Numbered from the stretch's first letter, positions 1 through 9,912 are shown. The stretch is DNA of 64,000 bases from Mycolicibacterium sp. CBMA 247 (GCF_009729095.1 NZ_VTGX01000002.1:930001-994000); one strand, 5' to 3'. Notes: generated by a model from the sequence alone, not told the origin. A program made the numbers and translations.

Positions 1-305
1 GCGGCCGCGACGGACACCACCGCGAAACCGGTGGCGCCGATCAGCAGCAGCCGCCGCCGGCCGATCCGGTCGCCGAACCCGCCCATGGCGACCAGCAGCG
101 CGGCCAGCACCAGTGAGTAGACGTCGACGATCCACAGCTGGGTGGAGGCCGCGGGCCGGAAGTCTTCGGCGATCGCCGGCAGCGCGAAGGCCAGCACGGT
201 GTTGTCGATGGCGATCAGCAGCACCGGCAGCATCAAAACGGCCAGGGCGACCCAGGCGCGTTTAGGGGTCGATACGGATGGACTGCCAGTCAGGCAGGTG
301 GACAT
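1..305 (-). CDS. MFS drug-efflux transporter, DHA2 type (3' end cut by window)
   Basis: The first 101 residues of a 14-helix major facilitator are visible, and the rest lies outside the window. A short polar N-terminus is followed by a first helix containing VLLIAIDNTVLAFALPAI, the motif typical of SmvA/QacA-type multidrug antiporters. A second helix and the loop GDRIGRRRLLLIG (family motif A) follow. The ATG start lies 24 nt after the stop of the TetR gene transcribed in the same direction, so the two probably form an operon and the regulator probably controls this pump. The drug specificity cannot be read. Proton-coupled efflux across the inner membrane is a family inference. Confidence 0.85.
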   Translation of the reverse strand, partial: MSTCLTGSPSVSTPKRAWVALAVLMLPVLLIAIDNTVLAFALPAIAEDFRPAASTQLWIVDVYSLVLAALLVAMGGFGDRIGRRRLLLIGATGFAVVSVAA

Positions 306-329
306 GAGGGAGGCTCCAAGAAAGTTGGG

Positions 330-905
330 TCAGCCCCGCGGCAATTGGATGGTGCCCGCGGTGAGGCTGGTCATGATGGCGTCGACGATTTGGTGGCGCG
401 GTGTGCCGTCCTGCTTGGCGGCTTCGTAGCCGGCGTCCAGCAGGGCCCAGAACACTCGCCGGGCCCACCCTGGGGGGTATTCGGGCCTGTCGACTGATGC
501 TCGGTTGAGTACCTCGACGATTGCCTCGTCGCCGGTGTCCAGGTAGGCCGCCAGCGCGGGATCGGCAAGGATCGTCGGCTCGTTGTAGACGAAGATGACG
601 ATGGGGCCCAGGTCGAGCTGGCTTTCCACCACGCGGCGCAGCGCGGCATCGGCCGGCCCGTGCGTGGGATCCGCGCGGTCGATGGCGGCATTGCTGAGCT
701 CGTGGACGTGGCGGGCCAGTGCCCGCAGTAGATCGGTTCGCTCCGGGTAGTACCGGTGCACGGTGCTGCGGCCGACGTCGGCGGCGGTCGCGATATCGCT
801 GAGCGAGGCGGTCGGCTGGTCGGTCAGCACCGTCATGGCGGCATCGAGAATCGCCTTGCGGGTGCGCTCACGCGGCCCGCTGTGCGTCGTTGCCGAACTG
901 GTCAT
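330..905 (-). CDS. TetR-family transcriptional regulator
   Basis: This 191-residue protein has a TetR DNA-binding domain at about residues 12-60 (RKAILDAAMTVL, then SLSDIATAADVGRSTVHRYY, the typical helix-turn-helix) and a helical ligand-binding C-terminus. It is the first gene of a likely two-gene operon with the downstream MFS pump, so a drug-responsive repressor is the natural inference. The ATG lies 7 nt after a TATATT box, which suggests a leaderless transcript. A 20-bp palindrome sits about 30 nt upstream of the start, over the expected -35 region, so autorepression is likely. The ligand is unknown. Confidence 0.88.
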   Translation of the reverse strand: MTSSATTHSGPRERTRKAILDAAMTVLTDQPTASLSDIATAADVGRSTVHRYYPERTDLLRALARHVHELSNAAIDRADPTHGPADAALRRVVESQLDLGPIVIFVYNEPTILADPALAAYLDTGDEAIVEVLNRASVDRPEYPPGWARRVFWALLDAGYEAAKQDGTPRHQIVDAIMTSLTAGTIQLPRG

Positions 906-934
906 GCGTCAAAATATAGCATGATTGGGTCAAA

Positions 935-954
935 ATGGGACAGTAATGTCCCAT
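935..954. promoter_or_regulatory. Palindromic operator candidate upstream of the TetR/MFS operon
   Basis: ATGGGACAGTAATGTCCCAT has 8-nt perfect arms around a GTAA centre. It covers the expected -35 region for the TATATT -10 box at 913-918 (minus strand). The octamer GTCAAAAT also occurs twice, at 908-915 and 929-936, 21 bp apart or two helical turns. Size and position fit a TetR operator, but binding is inferred. Confidence 0.6.
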
Positions 955-957
955 AGG

Positions 958-1791
958 CTATCTGGGTGGGGTGAACCCGCTGGTCGGGGCCGGTGGGGGA
1001 TAGCTGGGGTAGGGCGCGGGGTACGTCATTGCCGGGGCTTGCGGCAGCAGACGGGCCAGCGCGCGACGATGCCGTTCGGCAAGCACCGCGGCCAGCACAT
1101 ACTCCACCGGCACGCCCGGCGGTGGTGGCGGTGAGATGCGTGAGGCCACCTCACCGAAGATCCTTGTGCCCATCTCATGGCGGATCCGCGGATCGAGTTG
1201 CGCCGATCGGGACAGGAACTGCCTGGCCAACTCGGCCTGCTCGGGACCGAGGCCGGACAGCTGCAGCGAGGCGGCCCACCACGCCAGCGCCGGCGGCATG
1301 ACCGGCGGCGGGTTCAGCTTGGGTCCGCGTTCACTGATCACCACGGTGCCGGCGAAGATGTCGCCGAGCCGTTTGCCCTTGGCCGACAACAGACTGCAGA
1401 TCACCGCCGGCCCGCCGGTGAGCATCCAGATCTCGATGAATCCGGCCAGCGCGCGAAACAGGGCCTGGCGGAAGCGTTCCGGACCGCCGTCCTCGGCCAC
1501 CACCCGCAGGCCCAACGCCATCTTGCCCAGCGACCGGCCACGCGTCGCGGTCTCCATCACCACCGGATAACCCACCAGGGTCAGCACGGTGAAGATGATC
1601 AGGATCGCGGCCGACAGCGCATCGTCGAGCTGGCTCAACGTGATCGACCACAACACCAACCCGACCACATACCCGACGGCGATCACCACGATGTCGATCA
1701 GCGCCGCCAGGGTGCGCACCGGCAACTGGGCGATCGCGACGTCGAGGACCACGGCGTCCCCGGTCACCACCGGCGCGGGCTGCGAAACCAT
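958..1791 (-). CDS. RDD-family membrane protein (Rv3695-like)
   Basis: This 277-residue membrane protein has an RDD domain at residues 20-150. The opening region (VRTLAALIDIVVIAVGYVVG) carries the conserved R and D, and the charged loop TRGRSLGKMALGLRVV is typical of the family. Three or four membrane segments are followed by a soluble tail ending in a Pro/Tyr-rich stretch. It is divergent from a SpoIIM-family gene, with only 32 bp between the starts. The MoxR/DUF58 operon follows nearby, and RDD, SpoIIM, MoxR and DUF58 genes commonly cluster in actinobacteria. The molecular role is unknown. The ATG is preceded by TAGCGT at 8 nt. Confidence 0.85.
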   Translation of the reverse strand: MVSQPAPVVTGDAVVLDVAIAQLPVRTLAALIDIVVIAVGYVVGLVLWSITLSQLDDALSAAILIIFTVLTLVGYPVVMETATRGRSLGKMALGLRVVAEDGGPERFRQALFRALAGFIEIWMLTGGPAVICSLLSAKGKRLGDIFAGTVVISERGPKLNPPPVMPPALAWWAASLQLSGLGPEQAELARQFLSRSAQLDPRIRHEMGTRIFGEVASRISPPPPPGVPVEYVLAAVLAERHRRALARLLPQAPAMTYPAPYPSYPPPAPTSGFTPPR

Positions 1792-1799
1792 ACCGACAC

Positions 1800-1816
1800 A
1801 CGCTACCGACTACGCT
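1800..1816. promoter_or_regulatory. Back-to-back -10 elements of two divergent leaderless promoters
   Basis: On the plus strand TACGCT (1811-1816) lies 7 nt before the GTG of the SpoIIM-family gene. On the minus strand TAGCGT (1805-1800) lies 8 nt before the ATG of the RDD gene. Only 5 bp separate the two boxes, so the two promoters cannot be occupied at the same time. Both calls rest on the mycobacterial TANNNT consensus. Confidence 0.55.
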
Positions 1817-1823
1817 TTGCCAG

Positions 1824-2816
1824 GTGGATGTCGATGCGTTCGTCATGGCCCATCGCCCCACCTGGGACCGGTTGGAGCAGTTGGTAAAACGGCGCCGACG
1901 GTTGACCGGTGCCGAGGTCGACGAGTTGGTCGACCTCTACCAGCGGGTCTCAACACATCTGTCGATGGTGCGATCGGCCTCCCAGGATTCGGTACTGGTG
2001 GGGCGGCTGTCCGGCCTCGTGGCCCGGGCGCGGGCCGCGGTGACCGGTGCGCACGCCCCGCTGTGGCGGGAATTCGTCCGGTTCTGGACCGTGTCCTTCC
2101 CGGTGGTGGCCTACCGGTCCTGGCGCTGGTGGCTGGGATCGGCGGTGGCGTTCTTCATCGTGACCGTGGCCCTGGCGCTGTGGGTATCGGGCAATCCGGA
2201 TGTGCACGCGGCCATCGGAACACCCAGCGAGATCGACGAATTGGTCAACCACGATTTCGCGTCGTATTACAGCGAGCACCCGGCCGGGTCGTTCGCCCTG
2301 CAGGTTTGGGTGAACAACTCCTGGGTGGCCGCGCAGTGCATCGGCTTCGCGATCCTGCTCGGGCTGCCCATCCCGTACGTGCTGTTCCAGAACGCGGCGA
2401 ACCTCGGGGTGATCGCGGGGCTGATGTTCAGCGCGGGCAAGGGCGATCTGTTCCTCGGACTGATCACCCCGCACGGGTTGCTGGAGATGACCGCGGTGTT
2501 CCTGGCCGCCGCGGTGGGGATGCGGCTGGGCTGGACGGTGATCTCGCCCGGTGACCGGCCCCGCGGACAGGTGCTGGCCGAACAGGGCCGGGCGGTGGTC
2601 GCGGCCGCGATCGGACTGGCCGCCGTGCTGCTGGTGTCCGGTCTGGTCGAGGCCCTCGTGACGCCGTCGCCCCTGCCCACGTGGGTGCGGATCGTCATCG
2701 GCGTCGCCGTCGAGCTGGCCTTCCTGGGATATGTATTCCACTTCGGTCGCAAGGCCGTCCGGGCGGGGGAGACCGGCGACCTCGAAGACGCGCCCGACGT
2801 GATTCCGATCGGCTGA
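1824..2816 (+). CDS. Stage II sporulation protein M (SpoIIM) family membrane protein (Rv3694c-like)
   Basis: This 330-residue protein has a soluble alpha-helical N-terminus of about 90 residues and then several hydrophobic helices (WWLGSAVAFFIVTVALALWV near 110-130, then segments around 170-195, 215-235 and 255-305). The length and the LITPHGLLEMTAVFLA segment match the SpoIIM/DUF95 family, whose sporulation member helps the membrane protein complex that degrades peptidoglycan. Mycobacteria do not sporulate, so the role here is unknown. It is divergent from the RDD gene and convergent with the DUF58 gene. GTG is chosen as the start because TACGCT lies exactly 7 nt upstream. Confidence 0.85.
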   Translation: MDVDAFVMAHRPTWDRLEQLVKRRRRLTGAEVDELVDLYQRVSTHLSMVRSASQDSVLVGRLSGLVARARAAVTGAHAPLWREFVRFWTVSFPVVAYRSWRWWLGSAVAFFIVTVALALWVSGNPDVHAAIGTPSEIDELVNHDFASYYSEHPAGSFALQVWVNNSWVAAQCIGFAILLGLPIPYVLFQNAANLGVIAGLMFSAGKGDLFLGLITPHGLLEMTAVFLAAAVGMRLGWTVISPGDRPRGQVLAEQGRAVVAAAIGLAAVLLVSGLVEALVTPSPLPTWVRIVIGVAVELAFLGYVFHFGRKAVRAGETGDLEDAPDVIPIG

Positions 2817-2826
2817 ATTTTCTCCC

Positions 2827-2886
2827 GCGAGCAGACGCAAAGGTGCCCATTTTCGCGTAGAAATGGGCACCTTTGCGTCTGCTCGC
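2827..2886. terminator. 26-bp perfect hairpin between convergent genes (dispersed repeat family)
   Basis: The left arm at 2827-2852 and the right arm at 2861-2886 are perfectly complementary around an 8-nt loop. The outer stem, GCGAGCAGACGCAAA, recurs in the hairpin at 33257-33314, but the inner stem differs. It lies between two convergent stop codons and has no T-run, so bidirectional termination or RNA 3'-end protection is inferred. Confidence 0.75.
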
Positions 2887-2895
2887 GCAAGAACG

Positions 2896-4217
2896 CTAGA
2901 GCTTGCCCGCCGCCTTCATCGCCAGATAGTGGTCGGCCAGGGCGGGCGCCAGGTCCTCCGGCCGGGCATCGACCACATCGACGCCGTGGCCGCGCAGCCG
3001 CGACGCGATGGATCGGCGATCATTGCGGGCCCGTTCGGCAGCGGCCGCGTCGTATATCTGGGCGGCGTCCGAACGACCGGCCGCCAACTGGTCCACCCGC
3101 GGATCGGCGACTGCGGCGAGCAGCACCTGATGTCGCGCCGACAGCTGCGGTAGCACCGTCATCAGCCCCTCGTCGAGCGCCGAGGCATTCAGATCGGTCA
3201 ACAACACCACCAGCGCCCGGCCCCGCACCCGTCGCAACACCGCCGAAACCATGGCGGTCGCATCGGATTCCACCAGCGCCGGCTGCAACGGTGCCATCGC
3301 CGCGACCAGCCCAGCCAGCAGTTCGGTGCGCGAGGCGCCCCACACCCCGGCACGGGTCACCCGGTCGATGGCGAGGAAGTCGACGTGGTCCCCGGCCCGC
3401 GAGGCCAGCGCGGCCAGCAGCAGCGCCGCGTCCATCGACCAGTCCAGCCGCGGCCACCCGCCCGGATCCCGCGCGGTCGGGTCGACCCCGACCCGACCGG
3501 CCGAGGTGCGTCCGGTGTCCAGCACGATCACCACCCGCCGGTCGCGTTCCGGGCGCCAGGTACGCACCACCACGTCGGCGCGCCGTGCGGTGGCGCGCCA
3601 GTCGATCGAGCGCACGTCGTCGCCGACCACATATTCACGCAGCGAGTCGAATTCGGTGCCCTGGCCACGGATCAGCACCGGTATGGCACCGTCCAACTGC
3701 CGCAGCCGCGCCAGCCGGGACGGCAGGTGCTTGCGGGACAGGAACGGCGGCAGGATGCGCACCTGCCCGGGCAGCCGCTGCGATCGTTGCCGCCCGGCCA
3801 GGCCCAGCGGGCCGATCGAACGCACCGTGACCAATTCACAGCGCTGGTCACCGCGGCGCACCGGGTGCAACCGGGTGGCGAGGGAAACCTTTTGTCCCGC
3901 ATCAATATTCACCTGGTGTGCCCGCGGGTGCGCCGACGCGCTGGGCGGCCAGGCGTCGCGAATCGCACCGCGCATCCGGCGGCGTCCGGTGTTGCTCACG
4001 GTGAGCACCGCGTCGACGGTCTGACCCAGCCGCGCGGTGGACTCACCGCCACGGGCCAGCTGCAGTCCGCCGATGCGACCGGCCAGGGCGACATCGACGG
4101 CGACCGCAACGGCCAACAGCGCCGCCAATACCGCGAAAGCCGTTGCCGGCCATGGGGCCAACGCGATCGGCAGCACACAGACCAGTGCTGCCAGACCGGC
4201 GCGGCCGGTGAGAACCA

Positions 4218-4218
<1 letters not shown>
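2896..4218 (-). CDS. DUF58 domain protein (Rv3693-like)
   Basis: This 440-residue protein begins with two hydrophobic segments (residues 5-45), followed by an extracytoplasmic-type beta region. The DUF58 signature is at about 185-212 (GTEFDSLREYVVGDD, then RSIDWRATAR), and the C-terminus is a von Willebrand factor A-like domain (VVIVLDTGRTS, later VVLLTDLNAS). DUF58 proteins are coupled to MoxR ATPases, and here the ATG overlaps the stop of the moxR gene by 4 nt (ATGA). It is the last gene of the operon, ending at the long hairpin. A chaperone or metal-dependent assembly role is inferred from other MoxR-VWA pairs. Confidence 0.88.
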
Positions 4219-5197
<979 letters not shown>

Positions 5198-5201
<4 letters not shown>

Positions 5202-6313
5202 GACTGCGCGACCTGCCTTTCGATGTCGTCGAGTTGATGTGCGAGGTGGACGAGTTCGGCGTCGGTGGCCGGGGGCGGGCCGAACAGGACGTGGCCCGCC
5301 GAGTTCGCGGCGGTACCGCAGCGCGCGGCGACGGCGGCCGCAACGGCCTGTGGGGCGGCCCCGGCGCTCAGCCCGAGCCTCGGTAACAGGCGACCGAGGG
5401 CCGCGGTGCGCAAGGCGCCGGCGGCCCGGTCGCGCGCACGTCGGGAGCGGTACAGCCGTCCACGCCCCTCGACGGTCTCCGAGGCGCGGACCACGACCGG
5501 AAGGGATTCGGCGACCAGCGGACCGAGCCGGCGGGCCTGGGCCACCGCCAGCAGCGCAACCACCAGGCACAGTTGCAGGACGATCCACCGGACCTGCGGC
5601 GGTATCAGATCCGACAGCTTGCCGCCTCCGGCCGAGCTGCCCTCGAAATGCTGTGGCGCATACCAGATCACCCGGGGCGCGGCGCCGGCCAGGTTCATCG
5701 CCAGCGCCGCATTGCCCTCCTTGAGCAGGCGGGAGTTCGTCATGAAGTCCCCGGAGCCGACCACGGTGACGCTGCGGTGCGCGTCCTGGTAGCGGGCCAG
5801 TGCGCCGCCATAACACAGGGTCACCGGCGTACTCCCGGTTGCGGTGTAGGTATCGGTGGTGCCCAGCTGTGTCGTGCCGGCCCGGTTTGCCTCGGGCAGT
5901 TCACATTCCGGTTCCCCGCCGCGGAATTCCGTCGGCTTGCCGAGCCGGACCTGAGGGGCCAGCAGCTTCTCGCGGGTGAGCGCCGCCGGCGCGACCAGCA
6001 ACAGGTCACCGGGGATTTCGGCCAGCTTGGCCACGGTCTTGTCGCTGGACAGAAACATCGTCTGCGCCACGACCAGCAGGGTGCCGGGCCGGGCGGCCCG
6101 CGCCACCTCGTCGGCGTTGGCGGCGGTGATCACGTCGACACCGTGGTCGCGCAACAGGCTGATCAGCGCATGCGTCCCGTCGGGTGAGGTCGACTCGGGA
6201 TCCATGGCCCCGCCCGGGCGCGGCGCGGTCAGATGGACCGTCACAACGGCCATCGCGACGATGACGACGAATGCCAGGAGCACCCAGCGCGCCGTGCGCC
6301 ACCTGTCCTTCAT
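5198..6313 (-). CDS. DUF4350 domain membrane protein (Rv3691-like)
   Basis: This 371-residue protein has one N-terminal membrane helix (residues 8-28, WVLLAFVVIVAMAVVTVHL). An extracytoplasmic DUF4350 domain follows (STSPDGTHALISLLRDHGVDV, LLVVAQTMFLSS, GSGDFMTNSRLLKEGNAALAMNL). A second helix at about 238-258 (IVLQLCLVVALLAVAQARR) leads to a C-terminal cytoplasmic region. This layout is typical of the gene between a DUF4129 protein and MoxR in actinobacterial operons. It overlaps its neighbours by 4 nt on both sides, so translation is coupled. No enzymatic motif is evident. Confidence 0.86.
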
Positions 6314-6897
6314 CGCACCCCGGCTTCGTCGAGGGCTGCGATTTCCCGATAGGCCGATTCGGTTCCCGGCTGCTCACCGTAGGCGACGTCGTTGAATATG
6401 GTTGCCGCGCTGAACAGTTCGGTTGAAAGGGCGGGTAGTGCCGCTGCGGCGTCGCGGGCGAGCTCGGTCGCGGTGCGGCCCGGGACCGGGTCGAGTACCC
6501 CGGTTTCCTCTAGCCGGCGGGCCAGCGCGCGGACCCGATGCCGGATCGCGGCCGACCAATCACCTTGCGCGGCATATTGTTCAGCGATTGCTCGGTGCTG
6601 CACTGCGCTGAGCTCCTGGCTGCCGAACAGGGCGTGGTCCGCGCCGCGATCTGTGCGCATGGTGCGCCGCGCGATCCGCACGGCGACCACGACGGCCACG
6701 GCGACCAGGATCAGCAGCACCGATATCGTGAACCAGCCACCGGGGATGGTGGAGCCGGCCGAGGTGATCCGGTACAGCAGTTCCTTGATCCAGTCGGCGA
6801 TCTGCTCGGTCGGTGAAGCCCTCGGGTAGATCGGTTTGGTCAGCTCATTTTGCGCGGCGTCGTGCGCGGCGTCACGGTCGATGTCGATTGTCGTCAC
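6310..6897 (-). CDS. DUF4129 domain membrane protein (Rv3690-like)
   Basis: This 195-residue protein has a short N-terminal domain, one membrane helix at about residues 50-72 (WFTISVLLILVAVAVVVAVRIARR) and a C-terminal DUF4129 domain (HRAIAEQYAAQGDWSAAIRHRVRALARRLEE and TATELARDAA). DUF4129 domains accompany MoxR/DUF58 systems and transglutaminase-like membrane proteins. GTG at 6897 is chosen because it begins 1 nt after the stop of the upstream gene. The longer open frame reading through that gene has no family support. It overlaps the DUF4350 gene by 4 nt. Confidence 0.84.
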   Translation of the reverse strand: MTTIDIDRDAAHDAAQNELTKPIYPRASPTEQIADWIKELLYRITSAGSTIPGGWFTISVLLILVAVAVVVAVRIARRTMRTDRGADHALFGSQELSAVQHRAIAEQYAAQGDWSAAIRHRVRALARRLEETGVLDPVPGRTATELARDAAAALPALSTELFSAATIFNDVAYGEQPGTESAYREIAALDEAGVR

Positions 6898-6898
6898 C

Positions 6899-7879
6899 TC
6901 AGCTGTACCGCGGCAGCCATAGTTGGTCGGCGGCTTCCACCGGTGCACCCGCACCCGTCCGCAGCATCAGATCGAACGCCTCAGCCCGGAACCGGCGATC
7001 GGCGTACAACAGCACCACCACACCTGCGCTGAACGGCGCGGTGACGATCTGCCCGATCGCGGCGCCGACCGCGCTCAGGATCAGGCCCGGGACCGCGGGT
7101 CCGCCCGAAGTGATCGACATGATCTCGCCGGCCACATTGAACGGTGCACCGACACCCCAGGCGATCACGGCGGCCACGATCGTGGCCAGCACCCAGATGC
7201 CGAACACCCGCCAGAAGTCCTTCTTCACCAACGTGAATGACCGCCCGATCGACGCGACGATGCCGCGGTGCTCCAACACGATCACCGCGGGCGCGAACAA
7301 CAGAACCGTCGACACGTAGAGCACCCCGACCACGGTGACCAGCACCAGCGGTGCCCCCAGCAGGAACGCAGCCAGGGCGCCGCCGATGGCGCCCGCGGCA
7401 ACGAGCACGAGCGTCACGCTCGTGATGACCACGCCCAGGGCCAGGGCTTGCAGCACGGTCAGCCCGACCAGCGCCGGTAACCGGCCGCGCAGCCGCTGCC
7501 AGGCCTCACCGACGGTGATGGTGCCGCCGAACACCGAGCGCCCGATCACCACCGTGAGCATGCCGCTGAGCAGAAGCGAGGCCAGGGTGGTGACGACGAT
7601 GCCGACGAATGCGCCGGCGGCGAACACCGCGACCGTCCCGGCCGACGGCGCCTCGCCCTGCAACGTGGAGTCGAATTCGCCGAGCGCGGACAGCGGCCCG
7701 ACTTGCAGTGCGAGCGCGATGATCTGCGACGCGAGCACGACGACGGTGGCCAGCCCCAGTGTCGCTTTGGGGTTGGTGCGGACGTAGGCGACCGCACCGT
7801 TGAAGATGTCGGTCAGGCTCAGTGGACGCAGCGGGATGACGCTCCCGAGATATGGCCGACCGGTGGTCATGCTTTCCAT
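6899..7879 (-). CDS. GPDPase-like membrane-domain protein (Rv3689-like)
   Basis: This is a 326-residue polytopic membrane protein with about six hydrophobic segments. It opens with a soluble stretch (IPLRPLSLTDIFNGAVAYVRTNPKATLG) typical of the membrane domain first named in glycerophosphoryl diester phosphodiesterases. No phosphodiesterase catalytic domain is fused to it. It is the first gene of the five-gene minus-strand operon that continues with DUF4129, DUF4350, MoxR and DUF58. ATG at 7879 is favoured over the in-frame ATG at 7870 because GGAGG lies 5 nt upstream. Function is unknown; it may anchor or supply substrate to the MoxR-DUF58 machinery. Confidence 0.83.
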   Translation of the reverse strand: MESMTTGRPYLGSVIPLRPLSLTDIFNGAVAYVRTNPKATLGLATVVVLASQIIALALQVGPLSALGEFDSTLQGEAPSAGTVAVFAAGAFVGIVVTTLASLLLSGMLTVVIGRSVFGGTITVGEAWQRLRGRLPALVGLTVLQALALGVVITSVTLVLVAAGAIGGALAAFLLGAPLVLVTVVGVLYVSTVLLFAPAVIVLEHRGIVASIGRSFTLVKKDFWRVFGIWVLATIVAAVIAWGVGAPFNVAGEIMSITSGGPAVPGLILSAVGAAIGQIVTAPFSAGVVVLLYADRRFRAEAFDLMLRTGAGAPVEAADQLWLPRYS

Positions 7880-7920
7880 CCTGTCCTCCCGGGTTGCCGG
7901 TCAGCAACTACGGTGAGGAG

Positions 7921-8592
7921 ATGCCGACCGAGATCATCGTGCGTGGGTCGTTTTCCGCCTTTCAGCCGCCCGAACGCGCGACGGTGCATGCCACGCTCGG
8001 TTACGAGGGGCCGGCGATCGAGCCGGTGTACGAGCGGGTGGTCCGCGATCTGGACATGGTGAAATCCTCGATCACACCGCTGCACAACCCCGATGCCGGC
8101 CCCGTCACCTGGTGGTCCACCGGCCAGGTCCGCACCTGGGCCAACCGGCCCTGGAACAACGAGGGTAAGCAGTTGCCGCTGGTGCACCACGCCAGCGTCG
8201 ACGTCGAGGTCAAATTCAGCGATTTCACCGCGTTGTCGCGGTGGGTGGGCGGCCACATCACCGACACCGGCGGGTTTTCGTTGTCGCGGATCGAATGGGC
8301 GCTGACCGCCAAACATCGCGACGAGTTGGTGAGCCAGGTGCACACTCGCGCAGTACAGGACGCCGTCACCCGGGCCCAGCGCTACTCCGACGCACTGGGC
8401 CTCGGCCCGGTCCGGCCGCTGGCGATCGGCGACGCCGGAATGTTGGGCCGCAATCCCGAGGATCCGTCGGCCCCGAAGATGATGCGCGCCATGGCAATCG
8501 GCGGCGGTGGGGCGCCCGAACTGGAGTTCGCACCCGCCGATATCGAGGTCTCGGTGTCCGTCGATGCGAAATTCGTGGCGGGCGAGAGCTGA
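7921..8592 (+). CDS. SIMPL (DUF541) domain protein
   Basis: This 223-residue protein matches the SIMPL/DUF541 family, with IIVRGSFSAFQPPERATVHATLGYEG at the N-terminus, a central RWVGGHITDTGGFSLSRIEWAL region and AVQDAVTRAQRYSDALGLG near 145-165. Most members are exported beta-rich proteins, but no signal peptide is visible here, so a cytoplasmic location is likely. ATG at 7921 follows TACGGT by 6 nt. The intervening GAGGAG could also act as a ribosome-binding site at very short spacing. It is divergent from the MoxR operon and 20 nt upstream of the YqeY-like gene. The function of the family is not established. Confidence 0.8.
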   Translation: MPTEIIVRGSFSAFQPPERATVHATLGYEGPAIEPVYERVVRDLDMVKSSITPLHNPDAGPVTWWSTGQVRTWANRPWNNEGKQLPLVHHASVDVEVKFSDFTALSRWVGGHITDTGGFSLSRIEWALTAKHRDELVSQVHTRAVQDAVTRAQRYSDALGLGPVRPLAIGDAGMLGRNPEDPSAPKMMRAMAIGGGGAPELEFAPADIEVSVSVDAKFVAGES

Positions 8593-8612
8593 TCGCAGCG
8601 TAGGTTGGCGCT

Positions 8613-9077
8613 ATGGCCGAGCTCAAGGACAAGCTGCGCGCGGATCTGACCGGCGCGATGAAGTCGCAGGACAAATTGCGTACCGCCACCTTGCGCATGG
8701 TGCTGGCCGCGATCCAGAGCGAGGAGGTCTCGGGTAAACAGGCCCGGGAACTGTCCGACGCCGAGGTGATCGCGGTGCTGGCCCGCGAGTCCAAGAAGCG
8801 CGGTGAGGCCGCCGAGATCTACACCCAGCACGGCCGGGGCGAATTGGCGGCCAACGAGCATGCCGAGGCCCGGGTCATCGACGAATACCTGCCCACCCCG
8901 CTGACCGACGCCGAGCTCGCCGACGTCGCCGACACCGCCATCGCACACGTCGCCGAGCAGATCGGGGAACGCCCCGGGATGCGTCAGATGGGCCAGGTGA
9001 TGAAGGCCGCCACGGCCATCGCCGCGGGCAAGGCCGACGGTGCGCGGTTGTCGTCCGCGGTCAAGGCGCGGCTCTGA
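8613..9077 (+). CDS. GatB/YqeY domain protein (Rv3688c-like)
   Basis: This 154-residue protein covers the whole YqeY family length. It has LKDKLRADLTGAMKSQDKLRTATLRM at the N-terminus, the central KKRGEAAEIYTQHGRGELAANEHAEARVIDEYLP and the C-terminal GMRQMGQVMKAA. The fold matches the tRNA-binding tail of the GatB amidotransferase subunit, but the free-standing protein has no settled role. The start follows TAGGTT by 6 nt, so it can be transcribed from its own leaderless promoter as well as from the upstream SIMPL gene. It ends 4 nt before the convergent thioesterase stop. Confidence 0.92.
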   Translation: MAELKDKLRADLTGAMKSQDKLRTATLRMVLAAIQSEEVSGKQARELSDAEVIAVLARESKKRGEAAEIYTQHGRGELAANEHAEARVIDEYLPTPLTDAELADVADTAIAHVAEQIGERPGMRQMGQVMKAATAIAAGKADGARLSSAVKARL

Positions 9078-9081
9078 GCGC

Positions 9082-9876
9082 TCAGGTGGGGATCCGCCAC
9101 AGCGCCTCCTGGGTGACGCTGGCGACCAGCGTGGCGTCGGCGTCGTAGAGGGAACCGACCGCCAGGCCCCGTGAGTCGTTGTGGTTGGCCGACCGGATCT
9201 CGTAGCGATGCCAGGTCTCCGGGTGGAACGGGCGGTGGAACCAGATCGAATGGTCCAGGCTGGCCGCGAAGCCGAGATCAGACCGCAGCCGAACATCCGG
9301 TGGCAGCGCCGAGGGCACCGGTCCCAGATCGGACATGAACGTCAGAGTGCACGCGCGGATCAGCGGGTCGTCCTCGATCGGCGTTCGCGCCCTGACCCAG
9401 AACGGCGGGACCGCGAACTCCGACGTGTCGTCGGCCATGGTGCGCAGTTCGAACCAGTCACCGAAGTCCAGGACCTCACCCTTGGGGACGGCCGCGTCGA
9501 ACTCCAGGGCCGGCGCGGCCTCGGGGGACCAGTCCCGGCCGGGCTCGGGGTGATGGAACGAGGCGATCATCTCCAGGATCACCGCCCCGCCCTGGCTGGC
9601 GGTGACATGGCGGGTGGCGAACGCGCGTCCGTCGCGGATGCGGTCGACGTGGAACTCGACGTCGGCGCCGTAGCGTCCACCCCGGACGAAGTAGGCGTGC
9701 AGCGATTGCGGCAGCTTGCCGTCATCGACCGTGGCTCCTGCCGCGCCCAGCGACTGAGCCGCGATCAGGCCGCCGAACAACCGCTCGAACGCGCCTCGGT
9801 TGGGTTCGCGAATGCAGAAGTCGTCGCCATGGCGGTCGAACTGGAGTAGTTGGGCGATCCAGCTCAGCGCGGCCAT
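9082..9876 (-). CDS. Acyl-CoA thioesterase II (TesB-like)
   Basis: This 264-residue protein has the double hot-dog fold of TesB-type thioesterases. The first half carries RLFGGLIAAQSLGAAGATV and LHAYFVRGGRYGADVEFHVDRIRDGRAFATRHV. The second half carries LGFAASLDHSIWFHRPFHPETWHRYE, the catalytic Asp of the D/T/Q triad being the one in SLDHS, and ends with TQEALWR. It hydrolyses acyl-CoA to free acid and CoA, with chain-length specificity unknown. The ATG follows TAGCCT by 6 nt on the minus strand, so the transcript is probably leaderless and monocistronic. Confidence 0.9.
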   Translation of the reverse strand: MAALSWIAQLLQFDRHGDDFCIREPNRGAFERLFGGLIAAQSLGAAGATVDDGKLPQSLHAYFVRGGRYGADVEFHVDRIRDGRAFATRHVTASQGGAVILEMIASFHHPEPGRDWSPEAAPALEFDAAVPKGEVLDFGDWFELRTMADDTSEFAVPPFWVRARTPIEDDPLIRACTLTFMSDLGPVPSALPPDVRLRSDLGFAASLDHSIWFHRPFHPETWHRYEIRSANHNDSRGLAVGSLYDADATLVASVTQEALWRIPT

Positions 9877-9912
9877 CGGCCGAGGCTATCAACTGCTTGG
9901 TTGGGGCCTTGC

